From assembly GCA_023663365.1 (NCBI GenBank), contig JAMPHP010000001.1, positions 668,967-732,966 of the forward strand: a DNA stretch of 64,000 nucleotides, read 5' to 3'. This DNA is from Muribaculaceae bacterium (GTDB lineage Bacteria > Bacteroidota > Bacteroidia > Bacteroidales > Muribaculaceae). Below are positions 20,017-26,742 of this stretch, one piece after another. The position numbers were made by a program, and so were the translations under genes. Within the stretch, counting starts at the first letter, position 1. Each line of letters opens with the position of its first letter. Under the pieces are notes generated by a model that worked only from the letters and a program-made list of their open reading frames with translations, was not told the origin of the DNA and made no database searches.

Positions 20017-20170
20017 GACCTGCATTGCAGGTCTTCAAGACCTTAGCCTTGGGTGGAGCTCGAAGAGCGGACACCCAAGGGATGCCGGTAATATCTAATT
20101 ATTAAAGACCTCTGTCAGGAGGTCGCAAGACGGTCCTTGTGCGCGCCTCCGACCCCCCAGCCTGGGGTGG
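20017..20170. repeat. Structured repeat family A, copy 2
   Basis: This copy has the same hairpin order as 15884-16034: GACCTGC-att-GCAGGTC (20017-20033), CCTTGGGTG...CACCCAAGG (20047-20080), then GACCTC-n6-GAGGTC (20107-20124). In copy 1 the third stem reads GACCCC/GGGGTC, so one C-G pair has changed to T-A with pairing kept. A G/C-rich stem around 20153-20168 follows. It is non-coding as far as can be seen. Confidence 0.7.
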
Positions 20171-20265
20171 ACTTGTCGTATTGTGATGATAACATGAGGT
20201 TTACGCCCTGCGGTTGTTAGCTTTGTGCAACGAAGTTCTGACATGTGGCCTTTTTCACCTTTTCT

Positions 20266-20314
20266 GGGTTTGGAAACCCCACTGTAGGTGGTGGCGGATA
20301 GGGAAATCCGCCAC
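20266..20314. repeat. Mosaic repeat family B, copy 2
   Basis: Two neighbouring hairpins, GGGTTT-gg-AAACCC (20266-20279) and GTGGCGGAT-agggaa-ATCCGCCAC (20291-20314), are separated by the phrase CACTGTAGG. They are nearly identical to 20740-20788 and to the end of 16546-16716. Confidence 0.7.
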
Positions 20315-20320
20315 GGCGAA

Positions 20321-20620
20321 AGGTCTTCAATACTAAGCCTTGGTAGCTCGAAGAGCGGACCCCCAAGGTATACGTCCTCCAATTTTTATGCCTGCGATCT
20401 TATAATTTATAACTTATAATTTATAACTTCAATGTCAGGAGGTCGCAAGACGGCCCTTGTGTGCGCCTCCCACCCCCTGCCAGGGGTGGTGAACGTTATA
20501 TTGTTTATAACATGAGGTTTACGCCCTGCGGGCTCCAACCTCACGCTAAGATTGCACGACCTGCGAAGGCAGGTCTACTGACGACATGAGTTTTGTGTAC
20601 CGTAGTTTCGGCTTGCACCA
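20321..20620. repeat. Structured repeat family A, copy 3, interrupted by an AT repeat
   Basis: A degenerate copy starts with the GGTCTTCAA...CTAAGCCTTGG segment. An AT-rich tract (20399-20429, TTATAATTTATAAC words) has replaced the left half of the GACC/GGTC stem. The copy then continues with GGAGGTCGCAAGACGG, the hairpin CACCCC-ctgcca-GGGGTG (20471-20488) and the conserved CCTCACGCTAAGATTGCACG segment. This shows that the AT tract can interrupt the family A element. Confidence 0.6.
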
Positions 20621-20739
20621 TTATTTGTTTATTATCGCTTGTGAGATTTGTGTAGGTTTTCGGGTTTCGCTTTACCGATTTTCCAATCAGCCATGGCGTA
20701 AAAGATTTCGGGCTTCACTTTTCTGATTTCGCCTTTCCT

Positions 20740-20788
20740 GGGTTTGGAAACCCCACTGTAGGGGGTGGCGGATAATGAAATCCGCCAC
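20740..20788. repeat. Mosaic repeat family B, copy 3
   Basis: The hairpins GGGTTT-gg-AAACCC (20740 onward) and GTGGCGGAT-aatgaa-ATCCGCCAC (20765-20788) repeat the pair seen at 20266-20314. The loop of the second hairpin differs while both stems are kept. Confidence 0.7.
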
Positions 20789-20880
20789 GGCGAAACGGCG
20801 TATGTTCGCCACGGCGGGTTCGCTGCAGCGTATCTCTCGGCGTGGTGGTGATGGGTGTGTGGAGTGGTGTGGCGAGGTGG

Positions 20881-20888
20881 TATTTTTG
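20881..20888 (+). promoter_or_regulatory. -7 box (TATTTTTG) before the 124-residue ORF
   Basis: TATTTTTG matches TAnnTTTG and ends 14 nt before the ATG at 20903, leaving a very short leader. No -33 element is evident. It supports that the small ORF is transcribed on its own. Confidence 0.5.
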
Positions 20889-20902
20889 CGGAAAAAAAGG
20901 AT

Positions 20903-21277
20903 ATGGAGAGAGTGTATTGGTTTACGGTGGATGTGGCGTGGATGCTTGCTGCACTGCGCAAGGTGTGTGGTGTGAGTGTGCGGGCCGCTCAGGGTCGGGC
21001 CGCTCTCGTGGCTGCTGCCGATGAGGTGTGCCGCCGGCTCGAGGGCTTCGATGCTTCGGTGCGCTACCGTCGCTGCCACGGCGGTGGCGGTGTGATGCGG
21101 CTGTCGCTGCGCTTGCCGGTGTTTCCTACGGGCTGGTGGTGGATGGGGCGCGACTTTGCCGCGGCTGCGGTGGCTGCTGCCGCGGGACGGGCTGATGTGG
21201 CCGATGAGCTGTGCTCGATGATGCGGAGTGCCGTGGAGCATCCGCAGGCGGGAGCGTCAGTTGGCGAAGTCGATTGA
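20903..21277 (+). CDS. Hypothetical protein, 124 residues
   Basis: I do not recognise this protein. The ATG at 20903 was chosen because it follows a purine-rich stretch (GAAAAAAAGG) and a TAnnTTTG box; the frame is open further upstream. The product starts MERVYWFTVDVAWMLAALRKV, contains an Ala/Val-rich helix, several Cys residues and a FPTGWWWMGRDFAAAAV segment. It is soluble-looking, with no signal peptide. Its last 21 bases overlap the convergent porin gene. It stands alone in a repeat-rich area, so it could be a lineage-specific gene; a chance ORF is also possible. Confidence 0.45.
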   Translation: MERVYWFTVDVAWMLAALRKVCGVSVRAAQGRAALVAAADEVCRRLEGFDASVRYRRCHGGGGVMRLSLRLPVFPTGWWWMGRDFAAAAVAAAAGRADVADELCSMMRSAVEHPQAGASVGEVD

Positions 21278-23254
21278 GATGCCCATCTGGAAGCGCGCGG
21301 GGTTGAGGGGGTAGTAGGGCGCTGCGAAGTAGTTGTTGCCGCCGAAGAGGCCTTTGTTTGCGTGGGAGTACATCACGTAGAATCGCGCGCGGCTAAGCTT
21401 CATGTTGAGGTATGCGTTGCAGAATGGGTAGTTGCCGATGAGCATGTCGCGCTGGTTGACGAATGTTGCGAGTGCGGGCTGATATGCGGGGGCGTAGTAG
21501 CGGGTGTAGTAGTCGCAGTCGACGCCAAGCTGCACGTGCAGGGTGGCGATGCGGAAGAGGAGGTATAGGTTGGAGTAGACGGCGAGCTTAGGCAGCGGGA
21601 GCACGGCATCGTTGGTGCTCGTCTGGTAGGTGACGGAGTTGTCCCAGTGGAGTATGCCGAGCTTGAGCTTCTGCTGCAGCGATAGCGATAGCACCTGCAC
21701 GGAGCCGCCGTACTGCGCCGGTGTGCCGTCGGGGCGGAAGTATAGCTTATTCTGGATGTTGGAGAAACTCGCGCGGAAGTGAGTGTCGGAGCGGCCGAGG
21801 TCGAAGCGGCCGCCCACGGTGATGTCGCGCTGCTTGCCGAAGTCGTTTCGCCAGATGAAGTGGTTCGATATATAGCGCTGCATCAGCAGAGGCGCGGTGG
21901 TATTGTGGAATGAGCCGAAGGCCTCGATGTCGAGGCTGCCGCCGAGGAATTTGAATCGTGTGCCGAGCTTGCCGTCGACCTTGATTTCGCCTGCCGCATC
22001 GCCCACGAAGCCGAGCTCGGCCGTGGCCTCGTAGCGGAGGAGGGCACCGCGCTGCTTGGTGAGCTGTGCTCCCACCCACATGAGCTGCTGAGTGACCTTT
22101 GGCTCGAAGGTACCGATGCCTTCGGGGAATGGGGTGAGTGCGAGGTTGGCGCGGTCGAGGGTGTCGGCGGGGAAGTCGTAGCGACGCACCTGGTGTGTGA
22201 TGTAGGCGGCAAGGCCAAACTTGGCGTAGCGGTGGAAGCCCTCGAGGAGCGACACGCCCAGGGTGTTTGTGAGGGCCCAGTAGGCGGTGCGGTCGCGTGT
22301 GAAGTCGGGGTTGAGGTATGTCTTTCCGAAGTATTCGGCACTCTCCACGGGGTTGCTGTCGAGGAAGTAGTGCTTGGCATCGTTGTAGCGGAGCGTGTAG
22401 ATAAACGATGACACGGGGATGTAGGTGCGTGTAGGCACGGTGTCGCCCTCGGCCATCTCTTCGTGCCAGTAGCCCACCTTGTAGCGGTTGTTGATGTAGA
22501 GCTCGCTGCCACGGATGCGCGTGTGGGCGTCGTTGAGCTTAGTAGGGATCGATTTTGGGTCGACCTTGGTGACACCGCCCTGGAGCTCGGCGGGGTCGGT
22601 GATGTAGAGCATGTCGGTGATGCCGCCGCTCTCCTTGTTGAGGAGGTTGTAGTGGTTGTAGTAGGCCTGCATCTCGTAGCGGTCGCCTATGTATGAGCCG
22701 GAGAGGCCCCATGTGAGGTCTTTGGTGGCCTGGTTGGCGTAGGAGCCTTTTGAGTAGAGATAGTCGAGGAGCGCTCCTACCTGAGCGCGCTTGTTGATGT
22801 TGCCGGAGAATGTTGCCTGGAGTCGCTCCTGGGCGTTGTCGCGCCCGCCGGCGGTGTTGAAGGCGAGCAGCGTCATGGGGATGCGGGTGTTGTAGAATCG
22901 CATCTTGTCGTGTGTGGGTATCCAGTGCTCGAGCGCGTCGCGGAAGAAGAAGTCGCTCATCTCGGGCCGCTCGTGGTATATCATGTTGAGGCCTTCGGCA
23001 CCGAGGTTGCCGGTAGTGGCCCAGGCGTCGCTCACCATCGACGGGATTGCCTGGCGGTAGTAGTTGAGGGGCAGTGTATCCATCGGAGCGGCCTCCCGCA
23101 GGCCGAGGGGAGACAGCAGCTTCCAGGCGTAGCTTTTGCCTATCGGAGCTTTCTTTTTTGTGGCCACGGGGCCGGTGTCGGGGGTGCCTTGCGCCACAGC
23201 GCCGATAGCCGCCAAGGTCAGGGCAATGATTATATGGAGTAGTCGTGAGCTCAT
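21257..23254 (-). CDS. Putative porin (large outer-membrane beta-barrel)
   Basis: The product has 665 residues from the ATG at 23254, with a signal peptide (MSSRLLHIIIALTLAAIGAVA). The remainder alternates short hydrophobic strands and charged loops, and ends in a strand finishing with aromatic and polar residues (FQMGISIDFAN), typical of a large beta-barrel. The pattern agrees with the Bacteroidales putative porin family (Porin_10-like). The frame is open far upstream, but the upstream part is antisense to the next gene and lacks a signal sequence, so the later ATG is preferred. It is divergent from the solute-binding-like gene at 23327 and convergent with the small ORF at 20903. Confidence 0.75.
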   Translation of the reverse strand: MSSRLLHIIIALTLAAIGAVAQGTPDTGPVATKKKAPIGKSYAWKLLSPLGLREAAPMDTLPLNYYRQAIPSMVSDAWATTGNLGAEGLNMIYHERPEMSDFFFRDALEHWIPTHDKMRFYNTRIPMTLLAFNTAGGRDNAQERLQATFSGNINKRAQVGALLDYLYSKGSYANQATKDLTWGLSGSYIGDRYEMQAYYNHYNLLNKESGGITDMLYITDPAELQGGVTKVDPKSIPTKLNDAHTRIRGSELYINNRYKVGYWHEEMAEGDTVPTRTYIPVSSFIYTLRYNDAKHYFLDSNPVESAEYFGKTYLNPDFTRDRTAYWALTNTLGVSLLEGFHRYAKFGLAAYITHQVRRYDFPADTLDRANLALTPFPEGIGTFEPKVTQQLMWVGAQLTKQRGALLRYEATAELGFVGDAAGEIKVDGKLGTRFKFLGGSLDIEAFGSFHNTTAPLLMQRYISNHFIWRNDFGKQRDITVGGRFDLGRSDTHFRASFSNIQNKLYFRPDGTPAQYGGSVQVLSLSLQQKLKLGILHWDNSVTYQTSTNDAVLPLPKLAVYSNLYLLFRIATLHVQLGVDCDYYTRYYAPAYQPALATFVNQRDMLIGNYPFCNAYLNMKLSRARFYVMYSHANKGLFGGNNYFAAPYYPLNPARFQMGISIDFAN

Positions 23255-23272
23255 TTTGCTGAATATAGTGTG

Positions 23273-23301
23273 CAAAGGTACGAAATTTTTTTCGATACAA
23301 A
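23273..23301 (-). promoter_or_regulatory. Promoter of the putative porin gene
   Basis: On the minus strand, TTTG (23301-23298) is followed after 17 nt by TACCTTTG (23280-23273), matching the Bacteroidetes TTTG/TAnnTTTG pair. It lies 18 nt before the porin ATG and only about 25 nt from the divergent start codon at 23327. Confidence 0.65.
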
Positions 23302-23326
23302 TACCCGGCAGCCTTGTTATATAGGT

Positions 23327-24160
23327 ATGGATACAGAGAATACAAAGAAACTTCGCGGGCTTCTGCCCGTGATAGCCGCCATAGTGATAGTGGTGCTCGG
23401 TGCCGGTGGCATGATACGCCGCTGCTCCGATGCACCCGTAGTGGGTAGCCCGGGCTATGTGAAGGCCGGTGGCGACACCTTGACGGTGGCGATAGAGATG
23501 AGCCCTCTGAGCTATACGCTCCGCAACGATACGGCTGAGGGCTTCGACTACTCGATCCTCCGCGCCATCGGTGCCGAGCATCACCTTACATTCGATTTTT
23601 ACCCTACTTCGGACCTCGATGCCGCATTTCTGGGACTGAAGAACGGCGACTATGATATGGTGGTGGCCTCCATCCCTGCCACCAACGCCCTCAAGGAGTA
23701 CTTTCTGCTCACCGATGCCGTGTACCTCGACAAGCAGGTGCTCGTGCAGCGGCGCGACAGCACGGGCGGCGCCGGAGCAGTGAGCTCGCAGGTGCAGCTG
23801 CTGTACGACACCGTGTGGGTGGCCGACGGCTCGCCCTACCGCACACGTCTGCGCAATATGTCGCGTGAGCTCGGCGACACAATCTACGTCGAGAGCCCGG
23901 CGCATCATTCGTCGGAGCATCTGGCTATACTCACGGCTCTGGGCGAGGTGAAGCAGGCTGTTGTCAACGAGGCTGTCGCCCGCAGGATAGCCGCCGAATA
24001 CCCCAACCTCGACGTGAGCACGCCCATATCGTTCAATCAGCTGCAGTGCTGGGCCGTGGCGCCATCCGACAGCGTGCTCCTCGACTCGCTGAACCTCTGG
24101 CTCGGTGAATTCAAGCACACCCCGCAGTATAAAGCCTTGATGGAGAAGTACGAATTGTAA
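23327..24160 (+). CDS. Membrane-anchored solute-binding-like protein (SBP family 3)
   Basis: The 277-residue protein has an N-terminal membrane anchor (about residues 11-29, LLPVIAAIVIVVLGAGGMI). It continues with a family 3 extracellular solute-binding fold: LTVAIEMSPLSYTLRNDTAEGFDYSILRAIG, YDMVVASIPATNALKEYFLLTDAVY, and a C-terminal NLWLGEFKHTPQYKALMEKY helix. The arrangement resembles the N-terminal module of MltF, but the lytic transglycosylase domain is absent. No lipobox is seen. No ABC transporter genes lie nearby, so it may act as a sensor or binding protein in the periplasm; ligand unknown. Confidence 0.75.
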   Translation: MDTENTKKLRGLLPVIAAIVIVVLGAGGMIRRCSDAPVVGSPGYVKAGGDTLTVAIEMSPLSYTLRNDTAEGFDYSILRAIGAEHHLTFDFYPTSDLDAAFLGLKNGDYDMVVASIPATNALKEYFLLTDAVYLDKQVLVQRRDSTGGAGAVSSQVQLLYDTVWVADGSPYRTRLRNMSRELGDTIYVESPAHHSSEHLAILTALGEVKQAVVNEAVARRIAAEYPNLDVSTPISFNQLQCWAVAPSDSVLLDSLNLWLGEFKHTPQYKALMEKYEL

Positions 24161-24172
24161 AACGCCGCTGTT

Positions 24173-24979
24173 TTATATCGGCCGCGAGGCGTAGAAGCGG
24201 TCGGCGTCCCAGCGAGCGACGTTATTTTCAATATAATCGACGATGCGGTTTTCGTCGTATAAGTCGCGGATAATATGGTCGTAATAGCGCGATTGCCAAG
24301 CGAATTCAAAATTATTGCGTCGTGCAAATCGGGTCACGGCCGCCTTTATGCTCCCCACAACAACAGCCAGCCGATTGGCATGATGAGTGGTATACGTCGG
24401 GTCGCCACCTGTGGCGACCGTGAGACGAGCCAATTGATTGAGGCGGCCTAAATTGGAGAATTTGCTTTCGGGCGATTTTGAGGTCGCCACAGGTGGCGAC
24501 CCGACAGTCGGCTGCCCGCCGATGCGTATAATAGCATGAAAATGGTTGGGCATAATCACAAATACGGGGATTTCCACATCGTCGAAGTGGGTGCCGATAT
24601 CGTTGAAGTTTTCGTAAAGGGCTTTGCCGATGGCTGATAAGTGCATTGCGCCATCTGCAATATTGCCAAAGTAATGGCGGCTCTCGGCAGTGCAGCAAGT
24701 CACGAAATAGTCGCCGCCATTATAGTCATGGAACGACGCCCGCGGGTATTTTCGGGTGGGGGTCGGCGTTGCGGCGGCGTTGATTGTCGCCGCGGTTGTG
24801 TCGTTGGGTGTCATCATTGCGGCGTTGGTCGGCGTCATTGCGTCGTTGTTTGGTGTCGCCATTTCGGCGTTGTTTGGTGTCGTAGGTTCGCCACCTGTGG
24901 CGAACGCAAAATCGGGGGAGAGGTCGTTTTTTGGCATTAGATTATGAAGTTTAGATGATAGTTCTTTTTTGGTCGCCAC
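24173..24979 (-). CDS. REP-associated tyrosine transposase (RAYT, Y1_Tnp family)
   Basis: This is a single-strand DNA transposase-like protein of the HUH/Y1 group, which acts on REP palindromes. The 268-residue product has FVTCCTAESRHYFGN (strand 1 region), VIMPNHFHAIIRI with the HxH metal-binding motif, and a C-terminal WQSRYYDHIIRDLYDENRIVDYIENN segment with the presumed catalytic Tyr. The first 75 residues are a low-complexity TPNN/MTP repeat region. The likely start is a GTG within a palindrome at 24971-24990. Three more palindromes of the same kind lie in frame and encode the repeated ATGGDP/PPVATS peptides. No partner gene is present. Confidence 0.88.
   Translation of the reverse strand: MATKKELSSKLHNLMPKNDLSPDFAFATGGEPTTPNNAEMATPNNDAMTPTNAAMMTPNDTTAATINAAATPTPTRKYPRASFHDYNGGDYFVTCCTAESRHYFGNIADGAMHLSAIGKALYENFNDIGTHFDDVEIPVFVIMPNHFHAIIRIGGQPTVGSPPVATSKSPESKFSNLGRLNQLARLTVATGGDPTYTTHHANRLAVVVGSIKAAVTRFARRNNFEFAWQSRYYDHIIRDLYDENRIVDYIENNVARWDADRFYASRPI
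24400..24419. repeat. REP-like palindrome inside the RAYT gene (copy a)
   Basis: GGTCGCCAC-ct-GTGGCGACC is a perfect 9-bp palindrome with a 2-nt centre. It encodes part of the ATGGDP peptide in the RAYT reading frame. Confidence 0.85.
24482..24501. repeat. REP-like palindrome inside the RAYT gene (copy b)
   Basis: GGTCGCCAC-ag-GTGGCGACC is present in the opposite orientation to copy a, as judged by the centre bases. The two copies frame a stretch of about 60 bp inside the transposase coding sequence. Confidence 0.85.
24886..24905. repeat. REP-like palindrome inside the RAYT gene (copy c)
   Basis: GTTCGCCAC-ct-GTGGCGAAC differs from copies a and b by one base on each side, and the two changes compensate so pairing is kept. 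Confidence 0.85.
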
Positions 24980-24990
24980 AGGTGGCGACC
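24971..24990. repeat. REP-like palindrome at the RAYT start codon (copy d)
   Basis: GGTCGCCAC-ag-GTGGCGACC overlaps the likely GTG start codon of the RAYT gene. The flanking GTACTG on the right is shared with the distant copy at 47882-47901. Confidence 0.85.
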
Positions 24991-25112
24991 GTACTGCCTG
25001 CTCTGCCTGCCTGCCCGGCCGGCATGCAAATATAGAGAATTTTCGGTGGGCTTTAATTCGAGTTTCGCAAGTTTTTTGCTAACTTCGCAGTATAAACACT
25101 CTTTAAAATCGC

Positions 25113-26657
25113 ATGCTGATGAAAATGAAAAACATACTGGGTGCTACCCTTGTGTGCACCCTCGCACTGGGTGCCTGTACGCCCAAGTCGGAGCCCAACA
25201 AACTCGTGATTCTCCACACCAACGACACGCACTCGCAGATCGATCCGCTCTCCGACGGTCTCGGAGGTGTGATGCGGCGCAAGGCTGTGATCGACAGTGT
25301 GCGTGCCGCCGAGCGCAATGTGCTTGTGGTCGATGCGGGCGATGCCGTGCAGGGCACGCTCTACTTCTATCTCTACGGCGGCAAGGTGGAGCAGGAGGTG
25401 ATGAATATCCTCGGAGTAGAGGAGCGCATCCTCGGCAACCATGAGTTCGACAACGGTATCGACTCGCTGGCGGCTGTCTGGAAGCTGTCGAAGGCCGAGA
25501 AGCTGTCGACCAACTACGACCTCAGCAACACGCCGCTTGCCGACCAGGTGAAGCCTTACACCATCAAGGAGTACGGCGGCAAGCGCATAGGCATCATAGG
25601 CATAAACCTCGACCCTGCCGGCATCATCACCAAGGGCAACTACGAGGGTCTTGAGTTCCTGCCCATCGTAGCCACGGCAAATCTCACCGCCGAGAAGCTC
25701 AAGAAGGAGGAGGGCGTGGATGCTGTGATAGCCCTCTCGCATATAGGCTACAACCCCAAGGGCCTGATCGGCGACTCGGTGCTTGCCACCAACTCGCGAA
25801 ATATCGACATCATCATCGGCGGTCACTCGCACGACACTATCGACCCCACCACCGAGGCCGGCAGCCGCCGCTCGCGCCTGCGCAATCTCGACGGTCTGGA
25901 GGTGCTCGTGGTGCAGACCGGCAAGTCGGGCCGACGCCTCGGCAAGATCGAAATCAATCTCGACAGCCTCGGTCTGGGCGGGCGCCCGCAGTATAGCCTC
26001 ATCAAAGTAGACTCACGCTACGACAATTACCGCGACGAGGCCCTTGCGGCAGCACTGGCACCATATACCGCCGGTGTCGACTCGCTCATGCACGATTGGG
26101 TGGGCGAGAGCCCGCGGCGGCTCGACAATGAGAGCGTGGAGCTGCTCAACTATTTCACCGACTTTGTGCTCGACGCCGGCTCGAAGCTCGTCCCCGGCGT
26201 TGACTTCGCCATAGCCAACAAGGGCGGCCTGCGCACCGACATCCCCGAGGGGCGCTTCTCCAAGGGGCATATTATCAACATGGTACCCTTCGCAAACTAT
26301 ATCAACGTGATTGATGTGAAGGGCAAGGACCTGCTCGACGTATTCGATGTGATGGCCATGACCGACGGCAACGGCGTGAGCCGCAACGTGCGCGTGACCT
26401 ACGAGAAGGACGACGACGAGGCCGAAGCCGAGGAAGTGCTCATCGACGGTCGGCGCATCGACCCCGACCGCACCTACCGAGTGGCTACTATCGACTATCT
26501 GGCCAAGGGCGGCGACTACATGACGGGGCTCACCCACGGCAAGCTCGTGGCCAAGAGCGACGTGCCCGTCTACGACAGTCTGCTCGACTACATTGCCTCG
26601 AACCCCGGCAAGCCCATCGGCGGCGATGCCCGCCCGCGATGGACTCTCGACGATTAA
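25113..26657 (+). CDS. 5'-nucleotidase/UshA-family metallophosphoesterase lipoprotein
   Basis: The product is a periplasmic or surface nucleotidase of the UshA family, acting on nucleotides or related phosphates. The 514-residue protein starts with a lipoprotein signal (LVCTLALGAC, Cys at about residue 21). Metal-binding motifs are HTNDTHSQIDP, DAGD, GNHEFDNG and GGHSHDTID in the N-terminal half. The C-terminal 5'-nucleotidase domain has ANKGGLRTDIPEGRFSKG and MVPFANYINVIDVKGKDLLDVF. Many Bacteroides encode the two halves as separate genes, while here they are one. ATGs at 25119 and 25125 are alternative starts. Substrate cannot be told from sequence. Confidence 0.88.
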   Translation: MLMKMKNILGATLVCTLALGACTPKSEPNKLVILHTNDTHSQIDPLSDGLGGVMRRKAVIDSVRAAERNVLVVDAGDAVQGTLYFYLYGGKVEQEVMNILGVEERILGNHEFDNGIDSLAAVWKLSKAEKLSTNYDLSNTPLADQVKPYTIKEYGGKRIGIIGINLDPAGIITKGNYEGLEFLPIVATANLTAEKLKKEEGVDAVIALSHIGYNPKGLIGDSVLATNSRNIDIIIGGHSHDTIDPTTEAGSRRSRLRNLDGLEVLVVQTGKSGRRLGKIEINLDSLGLGGRPQYSLIKVDSRYDNYRDEALAAALAPYTAGVDSLMHDWVGESPRRLDNESVELLNYFTDFVLDAGSKLVPGVDFAIANKGGLRTDIPEGRFSKGHIINMVPFANYINVIDVKGKDLLDVFDVMAMTDGNGVSRNVRVTYEKDDDEAEAEEVLIDGRRIDPDRTYRVATIDYLAKGGDYMTGLTHGKLVAKSDVPVYDSLLDYIASNPGKPIGGDARPRWTLDD

Positions 26658-26692
26658 ATCCTGCAGAGAGTCGGTGATAGAAATTTGAGCTG

Positions 26693-26740
26693 ACAATTTA
26701 TAATTTATAACTTATAATTTATAATTCATAACTTATAACT
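26693..26740. repeat. AT-rich repeat, unit TTATAATTTATAAC (copy 3)
   Basis: This is the same tract as at 15801-15842 and 20399-20429. Here it ends 2 nt before the start codon of the GH3 fusion gene, so it replaces most of that gene's leader and could affect its translation. Confidence 0.7.
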
Positions 26741-26742
26741 CC

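Noticed and set aside
23255..24118. N-terminal extension of the putative porin frame to 24118
   Set aside because: The extra 288 codons are antisense to the solute-binding-like gene and lack a signal peptide, whereas the ATG at 23254 begins a clean signal sequence right after a good promoter.
24400..24990. CRISPR array suggested by repeated palindromes
   Set aside because: Spacing between copies is irregular (82, 404 and 85 nt), copies are within a coding sequence in both orientations, and no cas genes are present.
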